The notes under the pieces: generated by a model
Told to the model about the DNA's origin: nothing
The model's database searches: none
The model's input: the letters and a program-made list of their open reading frames with translations, nothing else
Shown: positions 18,322 to 27,210 of the stretch, piece by piece
Layout: each line of letters begins with the position of its first letter
How positions within the stretch are numbered: position 1 is the first letter of the stretch
Made by a program: the position numbers and the translations under genes
Assembly (NCBI RefSeq): GCF_028356935.1
Contig: NZ_CP102798.1
Span: 3,100,001-3,164,000 of the forward strand
Length of the DNA: 64,000 nt
Reading direction: 5' to 3'
Source: Lysinibacillus sp. OF-1
GTDB lineage: Bacteria; Bacillota; Bacilli; Bacillales_A; Planococcaceae

Positions 18322-18525
18322 ATGGAACTAACAGTAAAATTAAAAGAAATGTTAAACGAACAAGGAATGTCACAAGCGGAATTAGCAGAAAAGACAGGAT
18401 TAACACGTCCAGTGATTAGCAAACTTGCAACTAATAGAAGAACCTCGATTAATCGTGAACACATCACTAAAGTTCTACAAGCTCTAGAAATTACAGATAT
18501 GAACGAGATGTTTGAGATTAAGTAA
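18322..18525 (+). CDS. Xre/Cro-type HTH regulator
   Basis: 67 residues that are essentially one HTH_XRE domain: LKEMLNEQGMSQAELAEKTG, then LTRPVISKLATNRR as the recognition helix, and the end EITDMNEMFEI. The size is that of small phage Cro/CI repressors. It is divergent from the broken HTH gene, the usual control region layout of a prophage. A terminator follows 1 bp after the stop. It may be the last functional regulator of the island. Confidence 0.85.
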   Translation: MELTVKLKEMLNEQGMSQAELAEKTGLTRPVISKLATNRRTSINREHITKVLQALEITDMNEMFEIK

Positions 18526-18558
18526 CAGATAACTAAATAAAGTTGTCTGTTTTTTTGC
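18524..18558 (+). terminator. Terminator of the Xre gene
   Basis: ACAGATAAC - 8 nt - GTTGTCTGT followed by seven T residues (18550 onward). Confidence 0.8.
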
Positions 18559-18612
18559 ATGTACTTCATTACTAAATTCCCTAAAACGGAAATACAGAGG
18601 GAATAATTATTT

Positions 18613-18714
18613 ATGTCAAGTAAATTATTAACATTTATTGCACTACTATCTGTACTTACTTTAGCGGCATGCGGCAGTAATAGCAACGAAGCTTCAATTA
18701 TATTATTTCAATAA
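18613..18714 (+). pseudogene. Lipoprotein signal-peptide remnant (33 residues)
   Basis: An ATG opens a short frame with a complete lipoprotein signal (MSSKLLTFIALLSVLTL then lipobox LAAC and GSNSNE), ending after only eight residues past the lipobox motif. A mature part of this size is too short for a usual lipoprotein, so it is most likely a truncated gene. AAATACAGAGGGAATAA upstream gives a plausible ribosome site. Confidence 0.5.
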
Positions 18715-18848
18715 ATAGTCACTACCACGAGGGGCTTTTTTTATTAAATATACACGATATTTATTATGGTAAATAAGTATCATATTGGTTAAAGTTGTTT
18801 TTATAGGTTATTTATAATAGCCTTGTTAATTTAAAGGAGGATACATAA

Positions 18849-19895
18849 GTGGTTAATTTATTTAAGAAAGGTTTTATTTTTCTATCATTAATTATGTTAG
18901 CGTTAGTAAATTTTAATGTTGAAAATGCACAGGCTGAGGATGTATATTCAGAAAACTTAATTCCAAAAATGAATTCAAATGAATCAGAATTTGGTAAAGC
19001 TTCATCTTCGAGTAACTATATTAGTACACCAAGTTGGCTAGCATTCGATGGTGAACTAAGTTATTATAAGACGGATTACACTGCTTGGGCAACTACCGAA
19101 GAAACAGGTTGGTTAGCCTACGAATTTACTACTCCAAAAGCAATAAGTAAATACGTAATGCATAATAATGGTACCTCTCCAACATTATTCCCAAACACAT
19201 GGACTTTTGAAGCTTGGAATGGTTCGGAATGGATAGTATTAGATTCTCAAAATAATGTTACAAAAGAGGATTGGGTGAAGAACTCCGAACAAAGCTTTAC
19301 CTTTGATAACAATACTTATTATAACAAGTATAGAATAAATATCAGCAAGGCTAACGGGGCATCTGGTACTGTCAGAGCTGGAATATGCGAACTTCAAATG
19401 ATGGAAAAGATTTCAAACCCATCTGAACCTAACACTCAATCCATCACATTAGACAGAAATTTATTAGAACTTCTAGAAGGTAGTCAAGATAAGTTAATAG
19501 CAACGGTTACACCTGATACAGTAAAAGTAATTTGGTTATCAAGTGATGAATCAATTGCTACTGTAGATCAGGATGGTAATGTCACGGCCCTTCACGAAGG
19601 CGAAGCAATAATTACTGCCAAAATTAAAGGTACTGATAGTGCAGCCACTAGTACAGTAATTGTTAAGAAACCAAACAATGAATTTTCAAATGCTATTTTA
19701 AGCATTACATTAGTAAACGGTATAACAAAAGAATATGATGTAACGAATACAGTTTTAAACAATTATTTAAATTGGTTTAAAAGTGCACAAGGTACATCAA
19801 CGTTCAAATTTTCTAAAACAATTTCACCTTATAAAAAGGTAACAGAATATGTTGTACATGATAAAATTGCTTCATTTGAAATAAGAGAATATTAA
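18849..19895 (+). CDS. Secreted protein with discoidin-like and BIG2 domains (island cargo)
   Basis: 348 residues from a GTG with AAAGGAGG eight bases ahead. A Sec signal peptide ends near residue 29 (NAQAE). Residues 35-185 resemble an F5/8 type C (discoidin) carbohydrate-binding module (SWLAFDGEL ... WTFEAWNGSEWIVLDSQ ... YRINISKANG). Residues 195-272 form a BIG2 immunoglobulin-like domain (ITLDRNLLELLEGSQDKL ... DGNVTALHEGEAIITA). The C-terminal 75 residues form a further unassigned domain (YNKTI-type: TKEYDVTNTVLNNYLNWF). Likely a surface-binding protein; no sortase motif is seen. Confidence 0.75.
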   Translation: MVNLFKKGFIFLSLIMLALVNFNVENAQAEDVYSENLIPKMNSNESEFGKASSSSNYISTPSWLAFDGELSYYKTDYTAWATTEETGWLAYEFTTPKAISKYVMHNNGTSPTLFPNTWTFEAWNGSEWIVLDSQNNVTKEDWVKNSEQSFTFDNNTYYNKYRINISKANGASGTVRAGICELQMMEKISNPSEPNTQSITLDRNLLELLEGSQDKLIATVTPDTVKVIWLSSDESIATVDQDGNVTALHEGEAIITAKIKGTDSAATSTVIVKKPNNEFSNAILSITLVNGITKEYDVTNTVLNNYLNWFKSAQGTSTFKFSKTISPYKKVTEYVVHDKIASFEIREY

Positions 19896-19902
19896 ATTTA
19901 AA

Positions 19903-19941
19903 AATGATCAGGTACTCAATTGAGCGCCTGATCTTTATTTT
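19903..19941 (+). terminator. Terminator of the discoidin/BIG2 gene
   Basis: GATCAGG - 14 nt with internal CTC/GAG pairing - CCTGATC followed by TTTATTTT. Confidence 0.85.
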
Positions 19942-20154
19942 GGTGACTGATTAATAAATTTTCTACCTGAGTTTTTAGTGCCATATTAGCATACCTAAGG
20001 ACCACATCATTGCCTGCCATAGCTACATGCACAACAATAAAATATTCGTCTACCCTTTCCATTAAATTGATTACTAACTTTTATTTATATATACAAACCA
20101 TGTCGAAATCCCTAAAATGGGAAATAGTAGATAGATATATTGAGGTGAAAATTA

Positions 20155-20505
20155 ATGAATAATTGCCCTAATTGTTTAGCCAATAATTCTTTTACGAAAG
20201 TATACGAAGATGGTTTAGTATTAATAAGGTGTGAATACTGTAATACAGTTATAGAAGATAAAACAATACCAAAAGAGATTGTTAAGTCAGAAGTCCAGGA
20301 TGAATTTGAAAATGAATATGGAGGTAATGTTAATGAGGGAAATACTCATATTCACGGATGCTTATTTTTGGTACTCTTGGCCATAGGTGTATTTTTTTAC
20401 ATTATTTCTATGGATAACTTGGAAATTATACACTGGATTATTATCTTTATGATTGGAATAGTAATTCTTCCTTTCGTTATATTGTTTTTCTTTTTTGACC
20501 AATAA
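20155..20505 (+). CDS. Zinc-ribbon membrane protein (116 residues)
   Basis: The N-terminus has two CxxC pairs (CPNC and CEYC, about 24 residues apart) forming a zinc ribbon. A linker rich in acidic residues and Asn follows, then two membrane segments at about residues 62-80 and 87-114. GAGGTG precedes the ATG. Function unknown. It has its own terminator. Confidence 0.7.
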   Translation: MNNCPNCLANNSFTKVYEDGLVLIRCEYCNTVIEDKTIPKEIVKSEVQDEFENEYGGNVNEGNTHIHGCLFLVLLAIGVFFYIISMDNLEIIHWIIIFMIGIVILPFVILFFFFDQ

Positions 20506-20518
20506 TTTGTGGAAATAA

Positions 20519-20553
20519 AAAAAGCCCATTACCGATTAAGGTAATGGGCAATT
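20519..20553. terminator. Bidirectional terminator between convergent genes
   Basis: GCCCATTACC - 6 nt - GGTAATGGGC with an A run on the left and T-rich sequence further right. It sits between the zinc-ribbon gene and the convergent GNAT gene. Confidence 0.85.
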
Positions 20554-20563
20554 ACTTGCATTA

Positions 20564-21028
20564 TCAAATTGTTTTAGCCATGGTTATATTCGTAATTTCA
20601 TAACCCATTTTTTCATATAATCCACGTGCTATTTTATTATGACCAAAAACGTTTAAACCAATTTTATTCATACCTAACTCTTTAGCAATAATTTCAGCTT
20701 CTTTCATTGCTTTCTTGCCATACCCTTGCCCTTGATATTGTTCAAAAATCACAAAATCATAAATAAAACCTTCATTAGGATTTTTAGGGGCTTTTTGCGA
20801 AATCCAAATCATTCCAACTAAAATATCGCCATGAAAGATAGACAATAAATGATTATTTTCGGTCTTCTCACCATTTGGTAGTAGTCGTTCAAATGATTCC
20901 CTCGACAAGTTAATCGCTTCATCTTCACTCCAATTTCCGGAAGCGATTTTGTCTTTTGCATAGTCTTCAATTGCATAACTAATATATTGTTTGAACTCTT
21001 CTTGGTTCATAGGTTTTAATGAAATCAC
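20564..21028 (-). CDS. GNAT family N-acetyltransferase (island)
   Basis: 154 residues from a GTG with GGAGGG correctly placed. The GNAT core is clear: FIYDFVIFEQYQGQGYGKKAM (acetyl-CoA loop QGQGYG) and IGLNVFGHNKIARGLYEKMGY. Substrate unknown. It is convergent to the zinc-ribbon gene and lies just after the lysis cassette; phage-island cargo genes of this type are common. Confidence 0.85.
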   Translation of the reverse strand: MISLKPMNQEEFKQYISYAIEDYAKDKIASGNWSEDEAINLSRESFERLLPNGEKTENNHLLSIFHGDILVGMIWISQKAPKNPNEGFIYDFVIFEQYQGQGYGKKAMKEAEIIAKELGMNKIGLNVFGHNKIARGLYEKMGYEITNITMAKTI

Positions 21029-21112
21029 TTTATTTCCCTCCTAATCTATCTTTTAATCTTAACACTTTTTCAAAATTTCTCATAATTACACTTAAAATTA
21101 GTTTTTTAATTA

Positions 21113-21770
21113 TTAAATGCTACGCTGTGCAATAATAATTTTCAAACCTTCAAAATCACCATTTGTCATAGTGCCATTATCGAATTTTTCCAACCATGAC
21201 CTATCCATCAATCCTTTACCGACTGCTTGTTGAATATAATCACGTACAGCAGCTTTTGCAGTTGTCCTTGTGAATTTCATTGTGTCATCATTCTTTGCAA
21301 TTGGTTTAGTTGTATTGCCTTCCACAATTAATTGCACTTGGTATTTACTATTAGTCGGAATAATCACTTGTCCTTCAATTTTGTATCCCTTTGGCATAAT
21401 CCAATTTGGCTTAACCTCAAAATGGGGACGATCAATATTACCTGTCCAATCTCCACCCCATGTAATACCTAGCTGACGTGCAATAGCACCGGGTTGCCAC
21501 ATCATATAAAGACTGTGGAGGACCAACAGCGATATCCCATGCTAATCGTGACTTATGATTGCTGTCTAGTGTCCAAGTAACAATTTGTCCTGGTCGAGTT
21601 CTTCCTTGTTCATAAAGGTACTTCTGTCGTTCTTGTGAGCGATATGTTTCAGTAATAAAGATGTTCTTAATACCTGCTTTAAAGCACTCTTGGAATAACA
21701 ATCTACATGCTGTTTGTGCAGCTGGCAATAGTTCCAAGATCTCCCCGCATGTTGTAGTAATGCTTGTCAT
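21113..21770 (-). pseudogene. Frameshifted M15-type phage endolysin (D-Ala-D-Ala/L-Ala-D-Glu peptidase)
   Basis: ATG 21770 opens a frame with ITETYRSQERQKYLYEQGRT and DSNHKSRLAWDIAVGPP (His and Asp of the M15 zinc site), then loses frame near 21505-21515. A second frame carries GAIARQLGITWGGDWTG and RPHFEV (the last zinc His) and a C-terminal KGLMDRSWLEKFDNGTM region. All catalytic residues are present but in two frames, so one base was lost or gained. The ATG overlaps the holin TGA by ATGA. Confidence 0.8.
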
Positions 21771-22026
21771 TTTACATCACCCTTAGGCTTGTCATCATTC
21801 AATGCCTACTTGCTGTCCGAAGTGCCTTTTGTAGTCGGGTCGATAATAATACCAAGCAAGCCTAAAATATTTAATACAGTCTCTGAAATGGCTGTGATTT
21901 GTACATTGTAAATCGTAATATCGACATTAAAAATGCCCGCTGTTTGATTAGCGAGTACAATAGTAATACAATTTATGACACCCCAAATTACTTATATTGC
22001 AAACGTGATTTCCAGTTAATTCCCAT
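21767..22026 (-). pseudogene. Broken phage holin (phi LC3-like)
   Basis: ATG 22026 starts MGINWKSRLQYK and then hits TAA. A shifted frame continues as GVINCITIVLANQTAGIF ... ITAISETVLNILGLLGII, then IDPTTKGTSDSK with a TAG and ALNDDKPKGDVK to TGA at 21767. The INWK start and the IDPTTKGTSDS end are hallmarks of phi LC3-type holins. It overlaps the XhlA-like gene upstream by 11 bp and the endolysin downstream by 4, keeping the original lysis-cassette layout despite the damage. Confidence 0.8.
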
Positions 22027-22306
22027 GTATAATTCCCTCCATTTTATCTAAACGTTTATGTGCTTGTTTACTTGATTCCTCTACAAGAATCACACGCTCT
22101 GATAACCCTGTAACACGCATTTCTTGCGCTTTAATATCAATATTTATCCCAGCATTAATATTGTCTAATTTTGTGCGTATTACAGCTGAATCAGATGCAT
22201 CATTTTTTACATCCTTGTCTCGATTGCAATTGTAAGTAAGTACTCCAATAAAAGCTCCTAATACTATACATAAAATTCCGATTAAAGCTACTGTTTGACT
22301 GTCCAT
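22016..22306 (-). CDS. XhlA-like phage membrane/coiled-coil protein
   Basis: 96 residues. One N-terminal membrane segment (residues 6-25, VALIGILCIVLGAFIGVLTY) is followed by a polar helix likely to form a coiled coil (KLDNINAGINIDIKAQEMRV ... HKRLDKMEG). The orientation is reversed compared with classical XhlA (whose membrane segment is C-terminal), so the name is by position only. GAGGTA precedes the ATG. First gene of the lysis cassette and the only one that is still open. Confidence 0.6.
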   Translation of the reverse strand: MDSQTVALIGILCIVLGAFIGVLTYNCNRDKDVKNDASDSAVIRTKLDNINAGINIDIKAQEMRVTGLSERVILVEESSKQAHKRLDKMEGIIHGN

Positions 22307-22404
22307 GTCAATACCTCACAAATAGAAATAGCACTGCTCAGCACAGTGCATTACTTAGGTCTTGTTATATAAAAAGAACCCTACACAGATGATTGTGGTA
22401 GTCA

Positions 22405-22438
22405 AAGGAAAAAGGACACATCATAATGACGTGTCCCC
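22405..22438 (-). terminator. Terminator after the tail-protein remnant
   Basis: GGACACGTCAT - TATG-type loop - ATGATGTGTCC followed on the minus strand by TTTTTCC. It ends the tail remnant ahead of the lysis cassette. Confidence 0.75.
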
Positions 22439-22465
22439 TAACCATTTAATAAAAAAATAATAAAT

Positions 22466-22836
22466 TTATGGTGCAGCTTGAACTGTTACGCTTAAAACGT
22501 TTGTAGGGTCAGAAGGTAAACGCACTTCGACTATTTGTCCTATTTGTGTCCCCCACATAATTGTTCCATCAACAAAAGTAGTAACTAATGTCCAATTAGA
22601 AATTGGTGTAATACCATCTGATTGTAAATGACGTATTTCAATTTGCGTGGATGACGGTAACCCTACAACTTTACTGTTTGGGTTTGCATAAGCAGCACCT
22701 ATTGTTATTATGCCATTCTCGTCTTATTCATGTACATGCTTTATAACGAGCCTTCACCACACAGGCGACTTTCATCGCATACGGCGATCCGTCAGCAGTA
22801 AATCTAGTACTTATTTCCCCGTCAACATTGTAATTT
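22466..22836 (-). pseudogene. Phage tail/structural protein remnant
   Basis: Minus-strand fragments in two frames: NYNVDGEISTRFTADGSPYA then MKVACVVKARYK, followed by VHE, a TAA and DENGIITIGAAYANPNSKVV, ending SDPTNVLSVTVQAAP and TAA at 22466. The Gly/Thr/Asn-rich beta style and the position just upstream of the lysis genes fit the C-terminus of a tail or tail-fibre protein. At least one frameshift and one nonsense codon. The exact family is not recognised. Confidence 0.5.
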
Positions 22837-22970
22837 TATTTCTAAATTAATTCAATAGAATTTTGACAAGGTAAAGAAATCTTAACCTTCCATAGACCTT
22901 ATCATTTTTAGACAATAAAAATAACGCTAGCTAATGCTGCGTTTACTGTTCACCTGATTCTATAATTGCT

Positions 22971-23160
22971 TGTTTATATTATCATTCCTTACGCCACACA
23001 CATGCTACAACTTTAATCGAAAACGGTACACCTGTTAAAAAAGTACAAAAAGATAGGACATAGTCGAGCTGCCGTAACAGAAGATCGCTATGTCCACCTC
23101 ACTGAAAAAATGGCCAGAGATGCTGCTAACATCTTTGACTCATTCGTTCAATATATATAA
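22971..23160 (+). pseudogene. int: Tyrosine recombinase (phage integrase) C-terminal remnant
   Basis: One frame reads YYHSLRHTHATTLIENGTPV then KKVQK; a one-base shift near 23047 continues IGHSRAAVTEDRYVHLTEKM then ARDAANIFDSFVQYI and TAA at 23158-23160. This is the catalytic end of a tyrosine integrase: the second Arg box (HSLRHTHA), the GHS histidine and the nucleophile in DRYVH are all visible. Everything upstream of about 22970 is lost. It lies 80 bp from attR, the normal place for int. Confidence 0.85.
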
Positions 23161-23240
23161 GAATTACTAACGTATTTTTTATGGTGGGAAACACCACAAA
23201 ACACTTATTTCAAACCCCTATAAACGCTGTTATATCAACG

Positions 23241-23285
23241 TTACTTCGAATCATCCATCTTCAGCACAGCCATGAATGCCTCTTG
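23241..23285. repeat. attR-like 45-bp repeat within the lepA 3' end
   Basis: Identical to 16328-16372; here it forms the functional last 14 codons and stop of lepA. The next base outward on the stop side belongs to the island. Confidence 0.9.
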
Positions 23286-25067
23286 AGGGACTTCGACGGA
23301 GCCTACTTGTTTCATACGTTTTTTACCTTCTTTTTGTTTATCAAGAAGTTTGCGCTTACGAGAAATATCCCCACCGTAACATTTCGCTAAAACGTTTTTA
23401 CGGATGGCTTTAATTGTTGAACGTGCCACAATTTTTTGACCAACTGCTGCTTGAATTGGTACTTCAAATTGTTGGCGTGGAATTAATTCTTTTAATTTTT
23501 CTACGATGATTTTGCCTCGATCATAGGCAAAGTCACGGTGTACGATAAAGCTTAGTGCATCGACCTGCTCACCATTTAGTAAAATATCCATTTTCACTAA
23601 TTTCGATGGCTGGTAACCGATAAGTTCATAGTCGAAGGATGCATAGCCCTTCGTATTTGATTTTAAATAGTCAAAGAAATCATAGACAATTTCGGATAAA
23701 GGCATTTCATAAATAATGCTTACACGGGATGTATCAATATAATCCATCGTCATGAAATTACCACGCTTCAATTGACAAAGCTCCATAACCGCTCCCACAT
23801 AATCATTTGGCACCATAATGGTTGCCTTTACATAAGGTTCCTCAACACGCTCGATTTTTTGTGGGTCTGGCATAAAGGATGGGTTATCTACTTTAATATC
23901 AGTGCCATCTGTCATATGAACATTGTAAATTACAGAAGGTGCTGTTGTAATTAAATCAATATTAAATTCACGCTCAATACGCTCCTGAATAATTTCCATA
24001 TGGAGTAATCCTAAGAAACCGCAGCGGAAACCAAAGCCAAGTGCTTGAGATGTCTCTGGCTCATATTGTAGAGCAGAGTCATTTAGCTCTAGTTTTTCTA
24101 ACGCTTCACGTAAATCATTGTATTTAGCTGTATCAATTGGGTATAAACCACAATAAACCATTGGGTTCAAGCGACGATAACCTGCTAATGGCTCGGCTGC
24201 TGGACGATTTGCATAGGTTACAGTATCACCTACGCGTGTGTCACCTACGTTTTTAATAGATGCTGTTAAATAACCTACATCACCAACTGTTAATTCAGCC
24301 TGTGGCACAACCTTTGGTGTATGTACCCCAACTTCAATAACCTCGAATTCCGCACCTGTTGCCATCATACGAATTTTATCGCCAGGCTTGACAGTCCCGT
24401 TGATCACACGAATCGAAATGATAACACCTTTATAGGCATCGTACACAGAGTCAAAAATTAAAGCTTGTAGTGGAGCATCAGGATCACCCGTTGGTGCTGG
24501 TACCTTTTCCACGATTTGCTCTAAAATATCCTCAATACCAATACCTGCTTTCGCAGAAGCTAGTACCGCTTCAGACGCATCCAGCCCGATGACATCCTCT
24601 ACTTCTTGACGCACACGCTCAGGATCAGCGGCAGGTAAGTCAATTTTATTAATAACAGGTAAAATTTCTAAATCATTATCAAGTGCTAAGTAAACATTTG
24701 CTAGTGTTTGCGCTTCAATACCTTGTGCGGCGTCCACAACTAAAATGGCACCCTCACAAGCAGCTAAACTACGGGATACTTCATATGTGAAATCGACGTG
24801 TCCTGGTGTGTCGATTAAATGGAATGTATACACTTCGCCGTCTTTTGCTTCGTACTTTAATTGAACTGCATTTAATTTAATCGTTATCCCTCGCTCACGC
24901 TCTAAATCCATTGAGTCGAGGAGCTGTGCTTTCATTTCACGGGAAGTTAAAGATTTTGTTTGCTCTAAAATACGGTCAGCAAGCGTTGATTTCCCATGGT
25001 CAATATGTGCAATAATAGAGAAATTTCGTATATTCTCTTGTCGTTTTAAACGTGCATCTCGGTTCAT
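23241..25067 (-). CDS. lepA: Elongation factor 4 (LepA)
   Basis: 608 residues, the usual length. GTPase motifs [13 protein letters not shown] (P-loop), DTPGHVDF and NKIDLP are followed by the EF-G-like domains and the LepA-specific C-terminal domain ([37 protein letters not shown]). LepA acts on stalled or misassembled ribosomes. ATG 25067 has AGGAG 8 bases ahead. Its last 45 bases are the integration site of the island, so its product is unchanged but its terminator and its usual downstream neighbour hemW are displaced. Confidence 0.97.
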   Translation of the reverse strand: MNRDARLKRQENIRNFSIIAHIDHGKSTLADRILEQTKSLTSREMKAQLLDSMDLERERGITIKLNAVQLKYEAKDGEVYTFHLIDTPGHVDFTYEVSRSLAACEGAILVVDAAQGIEAQTLANVYLALDNDLEILPVINKIDLPAADPERVRQEVEDVIGLDASEAVLASAKAGIGIEDILEQIVEKVPAPTGDPDAPLQALIFDSVYDAYKGVIISIRVINGTVKPGDKIRMMATGAEFEVIEVGVHTPKVVPQAELTVGDVGYLTASIKNVGDTRVGDTVTYANRPAAEPLAGYRRLNPMVYCGLYPIDTAKYNDLREALEKLELNDSALQYEPETSQALGFGFRCGFLGLLHMEIIQERIEREFNIDLITTAPSVIYNVHMTDGTDIKVDNPSFMPDPQKIERVEEPYVKATIMVPNDYVGAVMELCQLKRGNFMTMDYIDTSRVSIIYEMPLSEIVYDFFDYLKSNTKGYASFDYELIGYQPSKLVKMDILLNGEQVDALSFIVHRDFAYDRGKIIVEKLKELIPRQQFEVPIQAAVGQKIVARSTIKAIRKNVLAKCYGGDISRKRKLLDKQKEGKKRMKQVGSVEVPQEAFMAVLKMDDSK

Positions 25068-25267
25068 CTTTTCCACTCCTAATTAAACTATAATGAATTA
25101 TACTATGAACATAACGCAAAGTACAACAGCAACTAGACTAGAAAGCCTATAATATCAATACTTTCAGTGTTTAATGCTGTTTTTAGATTTTACAGTATTA
25201 AGTATATAAATGCAGAGAAATTAAGGGCGCATTTGTCCAAATTCAACTTTAGACCATATATTTGCAC

Positions 25268-25313
25268 AGAAAAAGTCAGTCAACAGACAAAGCTGTGTAG
25301 ACTGACTTTTTTC
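25268..25313 (-). terminator. Terminator of the acyltransferase gene
   Basis: AAAAAGTCAGTC and GACTGACTTTTTT (12-bp stem, loop about 18 nt) between lepA and the acyltransferase gene; T runs occur on both strands. Confidence 0.85.
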
Positions 25314-25314
25314 A

Positions 25315-27210
25315 TTAATTTTTCTTGTTTAAGGATTGTTGAATCAGGTTTGTTAAAACTTCTACCCCTTTTTTCTCTAAATGAACGCCATCTGGGGCGA
25401 AGTATTCTGGATGATTGAGTGCTGCAGCATGCCAGTCAATGAGTGTAATATGTTCATTCTCCTGGGCTTTTTGCTGTAATGCTTCATTCACTTTTGCCTC
25501 CCATGAACGGGGCACACGTGTATTCACTAAATAAATATCAGCATTTGAAAAAGCGGCAAGGAGTGTGTCCATTTGGTCATTTGTAAAATAACCATTTGTC
25601 CCCAATTGAAGAATGACTGCATGATTGGGTTGATTAAAACTTGCATAATTTGGTGCTAGTTTGACAGCTTGTGAAACTTGACGACCTATTTTTCCATCGA
25701 TTGTAATAGTTGGGTAAATAGTATGTAAGCTCGGGCCAATATCAATCATAAGTGAATCACCAATCGCTATTATTCCACGATAAAACTCATCCCGTTCAGG
25801 CACTTTATTTACATCATTTTCTTCTTGCTTTGGTGTTTCTATCTGCTGAACATCCTCCACTTTCTCTTCCTTGGAAGGTTCGTTAGTTGGTAGCTCTGAT
25901 TGCTGGTCATGCTTGTTTAAATTAGTTGTAGGTTCATCACCATTAATTTTGATGTTTGTTGGATATGAACTCGAAGTGCTTTGCTGACCTTCCCCTACTA
26001 CTCCTGTCATTCCTGTGAAAAACATAAGAAGGAAAAGTGGAGCCATTACCGTTGAAATTTTTCGTGAGAATGAAAGGCTTCCCCATTTATTTTTGTTAAA
26101 GACAAAGTATTTCCCATAATAGGCTCGGAATCCTTCTTTACGGATAGGCATTTCAATGAAGCGATAGGATAGCTCTGCTATCATAACAATAAGTATGATT
26201 TGAAGTGCAACCCGCCAATAAGATGGGTTGCCAATTTCATGAATAGGTGTACCTAGTACCATGACAGGATAATGCCATAGATATATGCCGTAGGATCGAG
26301 AGCCAATCCAACAAAGCGGCCTCCATGCTAGTAGTTTTCCTAAAATGCTGACGGGGTGACAGATACATGCAATCAAAACTGCTGCATTTAAGCAAAATAA
26401 GAACATGCCACCTCTATAAAGGAAGGGTTGATATTCATCTACATAAACAATACTAACTAGAAAAATCATAAGCGTAATGAAACTCAAACTATTTAGCTTC
26501 TTCACATGGTTTGTTGATAATTTTTGTGCAGATAGCCTTTTCATTGGCCAAACAAGAGCTAGCCAACAGCCAATTAATAGTTCAAAACAGCGTGTGTCCG
26601 TTCCATAATAGACACGGCTTGGATCTGCACCTGGCTCATAAAGAATCGCCATTACTAGAGCTGAACAAACCGCTCCGATAAAGACAACTTTAGCCAGTTT
26701 ACTTTGTTTTTGAAAAATATAAAGGCCAATCATTAAGAGCAAGGGCCAAATCAGATAAAATTGTTCTTCAATAGCTAGCGACCATAAATTTTTTAAAGGT
26801 GACGGGGAGCCAAAACTATCAAAATAAGAAAGTTTATGAAAAATGAACCACCAATTACTTGAATAAAAAATAGAGGACAACGCATCTCCACGTAATGTAT
26901 GAAGAAGTTCTTTATGAAAGAGCGTTGCCCAGACAAATGATATAACAATCATCACGTAGGCCGCTGGTAGTAACCGCCTAAATCGTCCAATCCAAAATTT
27001 CTTTAGACTGACTGTTAATTGATTGCCCTTTACAGGCAAAATGGTAGAGGTGATTAAATAGCCTGATAATACAAAAAAGATATCTACTCCTAAAAAGCCA
27101 CCTCTAGCCCAATTGAAGTTAAAATGATAAGCAATAACTGCTAATACGGCTAATGCTCGAATCCCGTCTAGTCCAGGAATATAACGATGATTTAATGACT
27201 TGCCTGACAT
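25315..27210 (-). CDS. OatA-like membrane acyltransferase with SGNH domain
   Basis: 631 residues. The N-terminal two thirds form an acyltransferase-3 membrane domain of about 10-11 helices (YIPGLDGIRALAVLAVIAYH, FFVLSGYLIT, EEQFYLIWPLLL). After a Pro/Glu/Gln-rich linker (about residues 410-465) comes an extracellular SGNH hydrolase domain with IAIGDSLMID, LQLGTNG and the DGVHL catalytic block. This is the architecture of peptidoglycan O-acetyltransferase OatA, which protects against lysozyme; other glycan targets remain possible. Monocistronic. Confidence 0.88.
   Translation of the reverse strand: MSGKSLNHRYIPGLDGIRALAVLAVIAYHFNFNWARGGFLGVDIFFVLSGYLITSTILPVKGNQLTVSLKKFWIGRFRRLLPAAYVMIVISFVWATLFHKELLHTLRGDALSSIFYSSNWWFIFHKLSYFDSFGSPSPLKNLWSLAIEEQFYLIWPLLLMIGLYIFQKQSKLAKVVFIGAVCSALVMAILYEPGADPSRVYYGTDTRCFELLIGCWLALVWPMKRLSAQKLSTNHVKKLNSLSFITLMIFLVSIVYVDEYQPFLYRGGMFLFCLNAAVLIACICHPVSILGKLLAWRPLCWIGSRSYGIYLWHYPVMVLGTPIHEIGNPSYWRVALQIILIVMIAELSYRFIEMPIRKEGFRAYYGKYFVFNKNKWGSLSFSRKISTVMAPLFLLMFFTGMTGVVGEGQQSTSSSYPTNIKINGDEPTTNLNKHDQQSELPTNEPSKEEKVEDVQQIETPKQEENDVNKVPERDEFYRGIIAIGDSLMIDIGPSLHTIYPTITIDGKIGRQVSQAVKLAPNYASFNQPNHAVILQLGTNGYFTNDQMDTLLAAFSNADIYLVNTRVPRSWEAKVNEALQQKAQENEHITLIDWHAAALNHPEYFAPDGVHLEKKGVEVLTNLIQQSLNKKN

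Larger units (their letters stand above)
16328..23285. mobile_element. Decayed prophage/genomic island integrated at the 3' end of lepA (about 6.9 kb)
   Basis: Bounded by the 45-bp direct repeats (attL 16328-16372, attR 23241-23285). Within lie a tyrosine-integrase C-terminal remnant 80 bp from attR, phage late genes in decay (tail remnant, XhlA-like, holin, M15 endolysin), an Xre regulator beside a broken HTH gene, and cargo (Cys-rich protein, discoidin/BIG2 protein, zinc-ribbon protein, GNAT). Packaging, capsid and most tail genes are missing, so large deletions have occurred. It looks immobile on its own. lepA keeps its full coding sequence because the element supplies or preserves the 3' end. 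Confidence 0.85.

Noticed and set aside
18306..18686. Minus-strand open frame of 126 codons
   Set aside because: It lies opposite the Xre gene and its terminator, has no ribosome site and no recognisable product.
18690..18745. Possible terminator after the lipoprotein remnant (ends in a T run)
   Set aside because: The sequence before the T run does not form a convincing stem.
19916..20062. Minus-strand frame of 48 codons (MERVDEYFIVVHVAMAGNDV...)
   Set aside because: No ribosome site before the ATG and its end runs through the terminator of the discoidin/BIG2 gene. It may be a phage remnant but cannot be supported.
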